From contig CM068553.1 in the NCBI GenBank assembly GCA_035048495.1, positions 9,107,259-9,171,258 of the forward strand: 64,000 nucleotides of DNA, in the 5' to 3' direction. The translations under genes and the position numbers were made by a program. The DNA is from Euptelea pleiosperma. Taxonomy: Eukaryota > Streptophyta > Magnoliopsida > Ranunculales > Eupteleaceae. Shown piece after piece: positions 42,816-54,834 of this stretch (positions are counted from its first letter, which is position 1; each line of letters opens with the position of its first letter). Below the pieces are notes generated by a model. The model was not told the DNA's origin. It searched no databases and saw only the letters and a program-made list of their open reading frames with translations.

Positions 42816-44448
42816 TTACACTTGGATGGGGATAGCCCGGAGAGGCCCAACTTTTTGTAAGGTAATCCCGAACTTTTCCTGCATGTCTATATCCTCTGGC
42901 TTCATCCCATCTTCAAGCTTCCAATCAAATGAGTGGAGAAGAGAAGCAAGCATCAAGTGCACCATTCTATGTGCCAGTGGTAATCCTGGACAGATCCTCC
43001 TACCCGCGCCGAATGGAATGAGCTCGAAGTCTCGACCTCTAAAATCTATGTCCGACCCTAAGAATCTCTCAGGCATGAATGAAGTGGGGTTCACCCATAT
43101 GTCAGGATCCCGGCCGATGGCCCACACATTCACTAGCACTTGTGCATGCTTGGGCACAGTGAAGCCACTTATTTCTACGTCCGTTTCTGCTTTGTGAGGA
43201 AGTAAGAGTGGAATCGCTGGGTGCAACCGGAAAGTTTCCTTCACGACTGCTCGTAGGTAAGGGAGACGAGCAATATCTGACTCCTCGACGGGCTTATCTT
43301 TGCCGACAATATCGTCGAGCTCCAATCGAGCCTTTGCCAGTGTGTCTGGGTTGCGAAGTAACTCCGTCATTGCCCATTCTACTGTGGTTGAGCTCGTATC
43401 AGTCCCCGCAACAAATATGTCCTGTTACACATAAACCATGTTGCATTGGTGAAAAGGGCCAAAAATACTAAAACAGTCCAAAATCAGCAAACTCCATATG
43501 TTACAACCGGTAAAGAAAGAAGAAAATAATGGAAGATTAAGAGGTACCGACCTTAAGTAAAGCTTTCATTTCGGCACGGCTGAGCTCAAAACCGTTTTCT
43601 TTGCTGTGGTCGAGAAGCATATCAAGTAAGTCAATATTGGTTGCAGGAGGGGTGCATGATGAGTCTCTAGACTGTAGCCTCCGATTGATCATTTCATCAA
43701 AAACCTCATCCAATTTTCCAAAATGAGTCTCCATACGACGCCTAATACCTTGTGGGTCTATTGGCCTGAGCACCGGGAAGTAGTCTGTAAGGTTTGGTCG
43801 TCCACCCTCTTCCATCACTCCTCTCACAAGAGCCTTGAAGTCTTGTGCAGATTCAGAGTTGAGATGGGCTAAGTCAATGGAGAACATAGTGTTTGATACC
43901 AAATTAAGGCTAGTGGTGAAAGCAGCTTGGCCTATATCAACAGCACGTCCGGACTGGCAATTGTCGTCAACGTGAGTAATGAGATCCTTCACCTTCTGGC
44001 CTCGGAGGCCTTTGTTGTCATCAAGTTTCTGACTGGTGAACATCTGCGTATTGCATAGCTTTCGAAGGCTACGCCAACGAGAGGAGGCCGGTAACCACGC
44101 CATCGAAAACTCGTGGTGGTGGAGTGCCCGAACTGCATCTGGGATGGTTCGGCTTGCCAAGGCTTGGTCATTTTTTTGGAGAACCTCTTTGGCCATGTTT
44201 GCAGAAGAAACGACTACTGTGGTTAAACTGCCGAGCTTTAGAACCATTAGAGGGCCATAGGTCTTGGCGAGTTGGGTAAGTGACTCATGTGGTTTGTCAC
44301 CGAGTTTGAAAAGGCTTCCAAAGATCGGAAGAGGGACGGGACCAGGTAAGGGTTTGACAGCAAAAGACTTTTTTTTTCTTTCAGCAGAAGTGAGGACACG
44401 AAGACATGCAAAAACAAACAGAAACAACATGATAGTTGAGTAGTCCAT
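42816..44448 (-). CDS. CYP76-like cytochrome P450 (gene B), two exons
   Basis: Exon 1 is 44448-43552, exon 2 is 43421-42816; 500 residues. The 130-bp GT-AG intron is phase 0 at the family site (ALLK|DIFVAG). As a microsomal P450 it would oxidise a small hydrophobic compound using a P450 reductase; the substrate is not known. Seen: membrane anchor (residues 5-22), PLPGP hinge, C-helix [15 protein letters not shown] (304-309), ETFR (361-364), PERF (416-419), haem loop with Cys443. Gene C is a close paralogue 5.5 kb upstream: their exon 1 sequences differ visibly but 416 bp of exon 2 is identical. A TATAAATGG box lies 40 bp upstream. Intact. Confidence 0.95.
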
Positions 44449-44487
44449 TCAGTCTTATCATCTCTTTCTCCATACGAGGTGCCAACT

Positions 44488-44496
44488 CCATTTATA
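44488..44496 (-). promoter_or_regulatory. TATA box of P450 B
   Basis: TATAAATGG on the minus strand, 40 bp before the start codon, in a segment conserved with the C and D promoters (CTCCATTTATAG on the plus strand). Confidence 0.75.
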
Positions 44497-44816
44497 GGGG
44501 AAAATCAATTTTTTTTTCAAGTTAGGTGGGAAGAAAATATTCAACGGGGCGCAGCACATGAACTGTCTGTGTCATGCAATCCACCATGGGATTCTTCTAG
44601 GCTGTGTGAATTAAGCCACGAAATAAGCACACTCAATCAAGGCAGAAAAATGCTTGAATCCAATGTCTAGAAATCAGCAATCATACTGATTTTTTTATTA
44701 TTTTTATTTAGATCTACCATGAAGTAGGTCAAATAGTGAGGGGTCGGTGAAAGAGTGTAAGGGAAGAAGAAAAGTTGTTCTCTCTTGTTCCTTTTCCGCA
44801 CCTTGATTGTCCAAAG

Positions 44817-45095
44817 CATGGTTTAAAAAACCGCGGTTACAACGAAAATAACGGCCGTTATAACGGATTTGGACATCCCCCGTTATGTTATGAATCATTA
44901 AAATGCTGAAAAAATAACATCGTTTTTCCGTTTTTCTGTTTTTTGAAAATTTAAATTTCAGCCTCATTTTTCCCTTTTTTTTCCGTTATTTTCCCTTTTT
45001 GCTCCTGAGCGTTATATACAATTGGTTATAACGGCCGTTACAACGGTAACGCCCCTAGTCCGTTGCAGCGTTATAACGGCCCCTTTTAGACCTTG
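44817..45095. mobile_element. TTATAACGG hAT MITE upstream of P450 B
   Basis: The ends are CATGGTTTAAAAAACCGCGG and CCCCTTTTAGACCTTG. The flanks GTCCAAAG (44809-44816) and GTCAAAAG (45096-45103) agree in 7 of 8 bases. Confidence 0.78.
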
Positions 45096-45364
45096 GTCAA
45101 AAGTGATATATTCTTCTTCTTTCCTATTTCGTCCTTTTTTTGGGGGGGCCATGAGTGCTAAGTTGGCTAAATCATATGAAGTCCTTTGTCCGTTGTGGGA
45201 CTTTAGCTCCTGAGAAGTTTTCAAGAGAGAAGAAAGCAAGAGGGGTGAGAGACTAACATGGGGAAGTAGGAAACGTGGGCTGTTGCCAAAATAAAAAAGA
45301 GTCGTGCTACCCATGGAAAATTGGACAAATTGACAGATGGATTCAAGAGGAAAGGGATCAATAA

Positions 45365-45705
45365 TGTTCAAAAACTCGGAACTGGGACTCGAATCCGAAG
45401 TACATTGGGTAACGGGAGTCGACTCGGCGAGTCATTAAATTGATTACTATATGTATAAATATATCAAAAATATATATATTAAGAAAAATTTTGAAAATAG
45501 AAAAAAAAAAAAAAAAAAAAAAACCTAAAAACATTTAGAAATTAAGAAAAAAAAAATGATCGGGTTTCAAGCCAACTCGGCCTTTAAACAGTTGACTCGG
45601 CTGAGTTTTGAGTCAACTCGGCGGGGTGTGCAAATCTGAGTTTGTATGCCGAGTCGACTCAAAATACGATTGAGTCGAGTCGTCTCGGCAAGTTTTAAAA
45701 CCTTG
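45365..45705. mobile_element. ACTCGG-rich hAT MITE, second copy
   Basis: GTTCAAAAACTCGGAACTGG on the left and CTCGGCAAGTTTTAAAACC on the right match the element in the P450 C intron (50743-51106). A pure A run of about 26 bases lies near 45507. Confidence 0.7.
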
Positions 45706-45789
45706 GGATCAATAGCACACAAGAGGGAATAAATTTATTTTGTGCTCAAGGTCACTCCTGTGGCATTGGGGTCATGGGTCGCGGGTCAT

Positions 45790-46045
45790 GGATCCCATAA
45801 AATCACGCTAAGTGGCACGAATTCTTGGGAACCACTTACGGTATGGATAATTGGCCCACCCCCTGAGGACCTACACACCAAAAGCTGGCTTGATTGGTGA
45901 TTTCTACATGTTGGATTTAAGTAACGAAAAAATACTAGAATTTCATGCCTAAAAATCAACCCATGAAAAATGCACACCAACAGTTTGATCACAAATCAGG
46001 TTGATTCTTGGTGTGTATATCTGCCAAGGGTGGACTAACAAAAGT
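45790..46045. mobile_element. Diverged G-box superfamily MITE
   Basis: ACCACTTACGGTATGGATAA, GGCCCACCCCCTGAGGACC, an AGCTGGCTTGATTGGTGATT arm and its inverse near 45990 are present. Confidence 0.5.
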
Positions 46046-46079
46046 AAGTCTTGCCTAACATGAAAGTTACGCACGTTAA

Positions 46080-46350
46080 GAACCATTTTGACGCTTAGAA
46101 AATAACGGCTGTTATTTTTTGAAAAAAATTGTGAAAAAAATGACAGTTATATTTTCCGTTTTTATTTTTTTGTTTTTGAAATTTTAAAATTCAAATTTCA
46201 ATTTTTGAATTCCAGTGACATTTTTTTTTATTTTTCCTGTTATTTCCATTAAATTTCGTTATTCTATTTTTTTTTTCATTTTTGCCCATGTCCATTACAA
46301 TTCGTTTTAACGGTAATGCCCAGTCCGTTGTACCGTTAAAACAGCATCCA
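46080..46350. mobile_element. TTATAACGG MITE, decayed
   Basis: AAAATAACGGCTGTTATTTT, TTGAAATTTTAAAATTCAAA at the centre and CCGTTGTACCGTTAAAAC near the right end. The termini are worn. The stretch 46350-48250 holds AT-rich sequence, including a 43-bp direct repeat near 46457-46540 and a TATA-like site near 47183, but no gene that I recognise. Confidence 0.55.
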
Positions 46351-48254
46351 GGTTTACCCCAAAATATAAAAAACCTCCCAATATCATTCATTCACTAGTG
46401 TCATTGGCATGTGCTAAAACCCAGGCGAAATAATAAGAAAATAAAAATATTAATAGAAATGTAAAATCAATAAATAAAAGAAAAAATATCATATAGAAAT
46501 GTAAATCAATAAGTAAAAGAAAAAATATCATTTTTTTTCAATCTATAAAATACCATTTCTATATAAACAATAAATTAATGCTAAAGTCACATACATTAGA
46601 CGATGTTTGTCACCCAACACTATGAGGGGTTTGCAAAGTTAAATAAAACGGGTGGGGGCCAACGAAATGAGATTACCCCCACCGCCATCCAACATAGATT
46701 GAGACAAATCTCATTAGAGGTGGCCAAAAGCAACCACTACTCAACATATAATAAAATATGCAGAATACTTACAGTCAAAACCCCATCTAATTACCCATTA
46801 AAATTAAAAAAATGAAAGGTTACACATTAACATAAAATTTCAAGAATTATTCTTCTGATACATAAATAGAACAATATGAACCAATCGACCACCAACAAAA
46901 ACGAATATCCACGAGCTATACAACTACATCTGAGACTCTATTGGAGATAATGGGTCCCACTTCCAACCAAAACCCCTCTTGAAAATGTAAATTGGGGTGT
47001 ATTAGTAGGAGTAATTATCTTATTAAAGCACGGGCCATCTATAAAATGGCAATCCAACAAACATTTTGTACAAAAGAAAAGAAAACACACACCTTAACTA
47101 AAATCAACTCCCAATCTACTTACTATACAGTAACAAAGGATAATAAATTTTACCAAGGGAAACAGTCTTCCCACCTCTTTCTGTATAAATATCTCACCAC
47201 CCTCCTTATTCGAAGGCTAAGGTCTCAACATACAAAACATGGGTAGCGATCAAAACCGACTTCGGGTCTCAAAAGTGAGCAGTATCGGTACCGGAATAAG
47301 TGGTATTGCAGCTGCAAAATAACTTTCCGGCTGCCACTCCCATCAACATTTTTTTAAGAAGTTTTGATCTTATGAGATCTTAAAATTGGTGTTGGGAGGA
47401 GGCCGGCGTTATCCACAGTCATCGGCAGTAGTGGTGGCAGCTTGGAGATTGCTGGACTATTGATAAGGCATTTGAAGATCACTTTAATCCAGAGATGGGG
47501 ACACATTTGGGTCTTATTTATAAACCCTGCGAAAATACTTGAAGAGATGGAGAGACGTGGGTTATTTAGAGTTAGTTTTTGCAATCAAAGTAAGGCAACT
47601 CTTGGTTATCCCATTACGTGGGTTTTTGAAAAGTTTTTGGAAATCAAAGTAAAATAAGGAAGATGTCTTATTTTTTTGGAAATCATTTATTTTGGGAAGA
47701 TTAATGTTTTATGAAATAATGAAGGGATATTGGAAAGATGCACAAGGATAGTGCTCTTGGCGATGCCAAAATGTTTTGGCACTAATAGTCTAAATTAATA
47801 CACTTAATTATTTAGCTACCTTAGTTAAAGGTTATTTTTGGAAAACAACCTTGAAAAAAAGATGGGGAGAGCGCCACTTCAGCATTGCCGATCTTTAGTA
47901 TAGAAGATAGATAGATGTGTCCGCGAGCACAAAAGCATTAATGTGTCCCACTAGGCAAATTTTTCTCAAAAGTCGTCACTTCACATCTCATAGAAAACAA
48001 AAAGTGAATTTCAAAGAAGAGAAACGAATCCATTTTGTTCACGGATGTACAGCCACGCTGTATATTGCTAGAGACGATGGACCGTATCTGGTCCATCACT
48101 AGATTAATCATGGTCTTGATGTCTGCCTTTGTCGTTGGTCAAAAGTGTTCATCATGTCTCACGAGATCTCTACGGCTGGTTCACTGAATAGGTTTTTTTA
48201 GTCCACTAGGGGCCGCCACCCACACGATGCACGTACACCTTACACATGGCAACA

Positions 48255-48480
48255 CCTTAAGCGGGTCACACTCTTAGAGATCACTGACCGAATAGATAGA
48301 TCTTTAGCCCATCCTTAGGTGGACTTGAATACAAAAATTCATGTCGATTAGCTATTTCTGTCTGTTCGACTAGAGTCTTTTTATGATTTATTTTTAACCG
48401 TGGATTTTGAGTATTATTTGGCCAATGACAATACAACACCACTATGCAACAAGATAACACATCCATGGCTCTTGGACCAT
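48255..48480. mobile_element. G-box superfamily MITE, partial
   Basis: GGGTCACACTCTTAGAGATC, GACCGAATAGATAGATC, CATCCTTAGGTGGACTTG and TTTAACCGTGGATTTTGAG are present. The right half has been lost. Confidence 0.55.
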
Positions 48481-48929
48481 GTGATCATTGTATGGGATAA
48501 AATTCGGGATTGTCGTCCGATCCCCCCAGTTGTCCCATCATAAGCAATCATCAACTACGAAGTCGATAAGCAATAAATAATAAACTAAAGAATAAACAAA
48601 AATAAATAAAAGACAACAACACTTTCATGGTTCGTCACCGGTCTCTTGCCGTCGACTACGTCCACGAAGAAAAGCCTCTCAATCGGCTTACATTTCACCG
48701 ATCAAATCATAACTTCAAACAAGTAAAAAAGGTAACGACTTCAAACAATAATAACTTGGTCATCGTCAGATGGCCTATTATAGCATATATATGCAGGTAG
48801 GGCACCGGTGTCTCAAAGAGATCTAAGCTCTCAAGACGATCAATCTAATGATTTATTGCTAATATTCGATCCAAAAAGAATTCATTTTGGAGTTCAAATT
48901 GTCGTTTTTAAGAAGAAAAAAAAATGGTG

Positions 48930-49240
48930 CTAGAATTACAAAAATAACGACCGTCATTTTCTGGAAAATTTTTGTCAAAAATAATGGCCGTTATTTTTGT
49001 TATTTCACTACAACAGATATGGATTACAAAGTCATTCTAAAACGGATGTCGTTGGGATACAACGTCATTTTATGTGAGGCCAGTTATAGCCCATGACATC
49101 ATTTTTGAATTAATTCCAGCACCATTTTTTTGTGTTTTCTTTATTTCAGTTGTTTTCCCGTTATTTTCCGTTTTCCCCTGCGCGTTACAATTCATTTAAC
49201 AGCCGTTATAACGGAAAAACAGTAATGCTCCCAGTCCGTG
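48930..49240. mobile_element. TTATAACGG MITE, decayed
   Basis: CGACCGTCATTTTCTGG, AATGGCCGTTATTTTTG and CAGCCGTTATAACGG motifs. An unrelated segment (about 49010-49090, with GTCATT repeats) lies in the middle and may be a nested insertion. Confidence 0.5.
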
Positions 49241-49946
49241 AATCCAACGGCTAGAATCACGCCTTAAAAAGTAGTAGAATTTGGAGAAAAAGATCCCCTA
49301 CAAAGGCGACAGTCTGTAGATAAAAGATCTATTTATTGGATATTTAGGATCAAACTGATTTGGAAGAGATCCCCTCTTCGCCCCGCCACAAGATTTGGGT
49401 ATTTATGATATTATTCCAGTACTTCTCAGATATAATATAAAACAGATTATATTATATTTATTATATAAATATTATTACTTATCAGACTAATTGGATTGAT
49501 ATCCAATAAATAAATCTTTTATATTGGATATTTAATTTTTTCAGATTCAGATATGCTTACATTTGATTCGAATAATATCTGTTGACAGAGCCCTACTCAC
49601 GTGTTGCCCAATTTGGACATGATGTCAACCACTTACAATAGGACATCTGGCCTCACAGATTGGAACTTGTAACAATCCCCATCTAGTGGGTGTGGGTCTA
49701 CCCACCAAACAAATTAAATAGTGAATTGACCAAGTTTTGCAACGCTATTTCTGCTATAACAGCCGCTAGAATTAACAGATCACATATCAGTAAAGAACGG
49801 ACAAAATTTTGTTATCTAGCTTTATGAATTTAAATTTTTAGAAAAATTATAAATAATAGATAACGGACAAAATAACGGCGGTTAAAACGTTAAACATGTC
49901 TAGTGTTACAATCCAAATATAATTTCCCACTATTTATCCAAACTAA

Positions 49947-52005
49947 TTACAGTTGGATGGGGATAGCCCGGAGAGGCCCAGCTTTTTGTAAGGTCAGCCC
50001 AAACTTTTCCTGCATAGACATATCCTCTGGCTTCATCCCATCTTCAAGCTTCCAATCAAATGAGTGGAGAAGAGAAGCAAGCATCAAGTGCACCATTCTA
50101 TGTGCCAGTGGTAATCCTGGACAGATCCTCCTACCCGCGCCGAATGGAATGAGCTCGAAGTCTCGACCTCTAAAATCTATGTCCGACCCTAAGAATCTCT
50201 CAGGCATGAATGAAGTGGGGTTCACCCATATGTCAGGATCCCGGCCGATGGCCCACACATTCACTAGCACTTGTGCATGCTTGGGCACAGTGAAGCCACT
50301 TATTTCTACGTCCGTTTCTGCTTTGTGAGGAAGTAAGAGTGGAATCGCTGGGTGCAACCGGAAAGTTTCCTTCACGACTGCTCGTAGGTAAGGGAGACGA
50401 GCAATATCTGACTCCTCGACGGGCTTATCTTTGCCAACAATATCGTCGAGCTCCATTCGAGCCTTTGCCATTGTGTCTGGGTTGCGAAGTAACTCCGTCA
50501 TTGCCCATTCTACTGTGGTTGAGCTCGTATCAGTCCCCGCAGCAAATATGTCCTGATACATAAAACATGTTGCATTTGGTGAAGAGAAAACATAACAAGA
50601 GGGTCAAAAATACTAAAACTGTCCAAAATCAACAAACTCCATTATGTTACAACCGGCAAACTGGTACCAAATTACTTACAATAATCTTAAAAAACTACAA
50701 AGAAAGAAGAAAATAATGGAAATTAAGAGGTACCTACCTTCTATGTTCTAAAACTCGGAACTCGGACTCGGCTCGGAAGTCCATTGGGCCGAGTCACCTC
50801 GATGACTCGGGAGTCGACTCGGCGAGTCATTAAATTGATTATTGTTTATTTAAATATATAAAAAATAAAATTTATTAAGAAAAACTTTGAAAATAGGAAA
50901 TAAATACAAAAAAGCATTTAGAAAATCAGAAAAAAATTTTGAATTTTGATTGGACTCGGCCTTTAAACGGGTGACTCGGCTGAACTGTGAGTCAACTCGG
51001 ACGATTGTCCGAGTCAACTCGCCGGACTATGTAAATCCGAGTTTGTATGCCAAGTCGACTCGAAATACGATCGAGTCGAGTCGACTCGGCGAGTTTTAAA
51101 ACATAGCCTACCTTAAGTAAAGCTTTCATTTCGGCACGGCTGAGCTCAAAAGCGCTTTCTTTGCTGTGGTCGAGAAGCATATCTAGTAAGTCAATATTGG
51201 ACGCAGGAGTGGTGCATGACTCTCTCGACTGTAGCCTCTGGTTGATCATTTCATCGAAAAGCTCATCTAATTTTCCAAAATGAGTCTCCATACGACGCCT
51301 AACACCTTGTGGATCTATTGGCCTGAGCACCGGGAAGTAGTCCGTAAGGTTTGGTCGTCCTCCCTCTTCCATCACTCCTCTTACGAGAGCCCTGAATTCT
51401 TGTGCAGATTCAGAGTTGAGATGGGCCAAGTCAATGGAGAACATAGTGTTTGATACCAAATTAAGGGTAGTGGTGAAAGTAGCTTGGCCTATATCAACAG
51501 CACGTCCGGACTGGCAATTCTCGTGAACGTGAGAAAGGAGATCCTTCACCTTCTGGCGTCGGAGGCCTTTGTTGTCATCAAGTCTCTGAGTGGTGAACAT
51601 CTGCGTATTGCATAGCTTTCGAAGGCTACGCCAACGAGAAGAGGCCGGTAACCACGCCATCGAAAACTCGTGGTGGTGGAGTGCTCGAACCGCATCTGGG
51701 ATGGTTCGACTTGCGAAGGCTTGGTCATTTTTTTGGAGGACCTCTTTGGCCATGCTTACAGAAGAAACGACTACTGTGGTTACACTGCCGAGCTTTAGAA
51801 GCATTAGCGGACCATAGGTCTTGGCGAGCCGTGTAAGTGAGTCATGTGGTTTGTTCCCGAGTTTGAAAAGGCTTCCAAAGATCGGAAGAGGGAGAGGACC
51901 GGGTAGGGGTTTGACAGCGCAAGACTTTTTTTTTCTTGCAGCAGAAGTGAGGAGATGAAGGGATGCTAACACAAACGAGAGCCACATAATAGTTGAGTAG
52001 TCCAT
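49947..52005 (-). CDS. CYP76-like cytochrome P450 (gene C), two exons
   Basis: Exon 1 is 52005-51112, exon 2 is 50552-49947; 499 residues. The 559-bp intron contains a 364-bp hAT MITE placed so that its target duplication repeats the splice donor (see 50743-51106). Expected role is a microsomal monooxygenase, substrate unknown. Seen: anchor (residues 5-22), PLPGP hinge, [15 protein letters not shown] (303-308), ETFR (360-363), PERF (415-418), haem loop with Cys442. It is the closest relative of gene B; 416 bp of exon 2 (50020-50435) is identical to B while exon 1 differs at roughly 40 of 298 residues. A TATAAATGG box lies 42 bp upstream and a G-box MITE 168 bp upstream. Intact if the proximal donor is used. 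Confidence 0.94.
50743..51106. mobile_element. ACTCGG-rich hAT MITE at the P450 C splice donor
   Basis: The ends CTATGTTCTAAAACTCGG and GAGTTTTAAAACATAG are inverted. CCTACCTT flanks exactly at 50735-50742 and 51107-51114. On the gene strand the duplication is AAGGTAGG, which is the exon end AAG plus donor GTAGG. Confidence 0.92.
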
Positions 52006-52046
52006 TCCGTCGAATTATCAGTTTCTCCACCATATGAGGTGCAACT

Positions 52047-52055
52047 CCATTTATA
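52047..52055 (-). promoter_or_regulatory. TATA box of P450 C
   Basis: TATAAATGG on the minus strand, 42 bp before the start codon, at the same place as in gene B. Confidence 0.75.
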
Positions 52056-52172
52056 GAGGAGAAAATATGTTTTTAATTATTTTATTTCATTTTCTTACTA
52101 TTTATTTATTTATTTTGCTTGGTGGGGAGAAAAAATGCTTGGGGACAACACGAGAGAAGAGAAGAAAGAAAG

Positions 52173-52573
52173 GAGTAAAACTTGTGCCATGTTGTGACGG
52201 AAGCCGGTCACAGCATTCAATAAGAGACACGTGGCATACTATTAGAGGACGATGACCGTATGGATGTTTGTCCAGTCCCTCAGTGGAACGGTACACAACA
52301 AATCAGCTTGATTAGGGATTTCTAACCGATTCCATTGAAGTTATTTTCATGGGTTGATTTTAACAGTATGATTTTGAGCATTATTGAGCGTTATTTGTTT
52401 GCAAAAATCTAAAGGTTGCATATCACTAATCAGGCTGATTTTTGATTTGTAAGTCCATCGAGGGACTGGCCAAACATCCATACGGTCAGCGCCCTCTGAT
52501 CTTGTGCCACGTGTCTCGTATTGAGTGCTGTGACCGGGTTCCGTCACAACATCTTGTGACACAAGTTTTACTC
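52173..52573. mobile_element. G-box superfamily MITE in the P450 C promoter, perfect 9-bp duplication
   Basis: A 401-bp element with ends GAGTAAAACTTGTG and CACAAGTTTTACTC. GAAAGAAAG flanks exactly at 52164-52172 and 52574-52582. It carries ACACGTGGC near 52229 and GCCACGTGTC near 52507. Gene D, whose promoter is homologous, lacks it at the matching point near 57370. Confidence 0.93.
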
Positions 52574-52659
52574 GAAAGAAAGCGATCTGCCGACTTAAAA
52601 AGTATGGGCTGTTCTTTAATGCAACCTCTGTATCAAAATTTTGATGCAAAAGTCCCTCA

Positions 52660-52915
52660 AAATTATGATAAAACCTACGCACCAAAAATCAGCATGATTG
52701 GTGATGTCTAGCCGTATGATTTGAGCACTTTTTCATTGTGGGCTTTATGAACAGGCCTATGAGTTGGTTCCAAGCCCATGATGAAAAAGTGTTCAAATCC
52801 AATGGCTCGGAATCACATTGATTTTTGGTGTGTGACTCTACCAATATGTGGGCCAAACATTCATGGACGCAATGGGCCCGAAAGAGTCTACTACATGACA
52901 AATTGAGTCACTTCT
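52660..52915. mobile_element. Diverged G-box superfamily MITE
   Basis: CACCAAAAATCAGCATGATT, the ATTTGAGCACTTTTTCATTG centre and its complement near 52780, and GTGGGCCAAACATTCATGG near the right end. Confidence 0.55.
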
Positions 52916-53224
52916 GCATCAAAAATTTGATACAGAAGTCGGTATCATAAATTTTTCTGAAAAGTATGCAAACATTGTCAGTACTGTTGGATGTCCCTTG
53001 AAAAATGTGTTATTTCAATGTTTTAAAAAAAATTATAAATTAAAAACACGTTTTTCAAGGAGCGATTAATTTGTGGATACAATGTGCATACTTTTAAGTT
53101 TGCAAACGTATGCAAACTAGATTTGTCCAAAGGGACACAGAGAGAGAGAGAGAGACATGGCGTGGGATGGACGCAACTATTGTGTCCTACTTGCAAAATA
53201 AAAGAGAGTGTGACATGGGAAGTA

Positions 53225-53530
53225 GGGAGTAAACCTTCGCTCACACCGAGTAAATCTTCTGTCACAATGCACCATACGAGCCAAATGGCACACTCTTAGT
53301 GCACGTGACCGAATGGATGTTTGGCCAGTCCCTCAGTGAACGGTATACAACCGCTAAGCGATTGTATTGAAGTTATTTTCATGGATTGATTTTAATTAAC
53401 GGTACGAATTTGAGCATTATTGAGGGTTATTTTGGTGCAAAGATCCGAAGGTTGTAAATCACTAATCAGGCTGACTTTTGGTTTATAGATCCACCGAGGG
53501 ACTGGCCAAACATCCATATGGTTGCATCAA
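53225..53530. mobile_element. G-box superfamily MITE
   Basis: GGAGTAAACCTTCGCTCACA opens it, followed by a second nested-looking start GAGTAAATCTTCTGTCACAA. The arms and GGGACTGGCCAAACATCC follow; it ends early near 53530 without a right terminus. The stretch 53535-54020 has no recognised gene. Confidence 0.6.
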
Positions 53531-54029
53531 CGGCAGTAATCACACTTTAAAAAGCATTAGAATCTAATAGAGATTATCAATAAGGGTGCCTTAGGTGAAT
53601 CCATTAAGGGGCTAAACATCCATGTGGTCAGTGGGTCTGGAGGGCGGCGGTGAGTAAAAAAAATCACTATACCTGATGCTAAAGGGGTCAGATCTGTTGC
53701 ATCTTTTTCCAAATAAAACAGAGTTGTAATATCTCATGGATAACCAGACAAAAAATGTGCAGTTGAGGCCATTGACCTAGGGCTGTTGAGGGAAATCCAT
53801 AATCAATAGAATAATTTATTTGATCAAATTTCTTTATTATTCTCACCCCTCATCGTGGTTCAATCACAATACTTACATTATACGAAAATTCGTAGTTTTG
53901 TTTTATTGGTTTTGTTTAACTTGATTTGACAATAAATTACAACAACATAAAAATATTATCCATCATGAACATCCATCGACCAGGTGACAAGATTAGAGAG
54001 AGTGTGGATAGAGATGATGGTTAAAGCTA

Positions 54030-54430
54030 GGGGTTGTCGAACGATTGGAGGTCATGCTGACCAACTTCTCTTCTTGAATGCATGCTAAGCCAATGGTTTT
54101 GGAAAGAGTGTGGGGTTGAAAAGAGTGAGCTTCCTAGCAAATATCATCCTTTAGACCATTGATAAAGCACCTACAAAGTTGCTTATCAATCCATTCATGA
54201 GCGTGGCATGTTAATCGATTAAACTCAATCATATATATACAGTCCAACGGTTGGTTTCGTTAAATTTTGAAAATCCAACTTCAAAGAGCAAGGGTTCATT
54301 GGAGTAGAGTGATTCTCGAGGAGGGGTTTAGAAGAGGACGATCCCTCTTATTTACCCATCATCGAGGCCGTGACTCCTGTTCTCATTTGTTTTATTTCTT
54401 CCAACGTTAACATAATCTTTTGAAATTTTT
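54030..54430 (-). pseudogene. Retroelement gag remnant
   Basis: On the minus strand the frame shows WIDKQLC, RCFINGLKDD and IGLACIQEEKL, a pattern of plant Ty3-type gag proteins, broken by frame changes. Part of it recurs at 59540-59705. Confidence 0.55.
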
Positions 54431-54765
54431 AATGTTCTTGGCCCATAGAAGCCAAAGATTCATAAAGTTCCTTGATCTGAGCATGCTCTAAAATCGTCAT
54501 GTTCATGCGCTCAGCTACACCATTTTGACGAAATCTTTTAGGAATCATTTTGTTTTATGTTTCCATTAATCGCGCAGTATTCTTAAATTCATCACTGCAA
54601 CACTCTCCTCCATTATTTGATATGAGACACTTCAGCTTCTAACTTATTTCATTCTCAACCAGCAAAAACTTCTCATTTCTTGAACACATTAAATACTTTT
54701 AATTTATACTTCAAAAAATAAACTAAAAGATTTCTAATAGCATTATCAGTAAATGTAATTGGATT
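54430..54765 (-). pseudogene. Ty1-copia integrase remnant
   Basis: The minus strand translates into pieces of the Copia integrase core: VYFLKYKLKVFNVFKK, ISNNGGECCSDEFKN and QNGVAERMNMTILEHAQ, in the right order but with stops and missing residues. The Asp of the usual SDNGGE is Asn here. It is a dead fragment. Confidence 0.8.
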
Positions 54766-54834
54766 TAAGTTGTTTTGGCCTTTAGAATTGAGAATTATGA
54801 GAATTTGAGGTGGGTTGTCCTTAGAAAGGCTTTG

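Noticed and set aside
46603..47657. Possible gene downstream of a TATA-like site near 47183
   Set aside because: ORFs are short and unlike any family I know, and no splice pattern joins them.
50992..51111. A longer P450 C exon 1 continuing past AAG
   Set aside because: The extra residues are MITE sequence; paralogues B and D end at the same codon.
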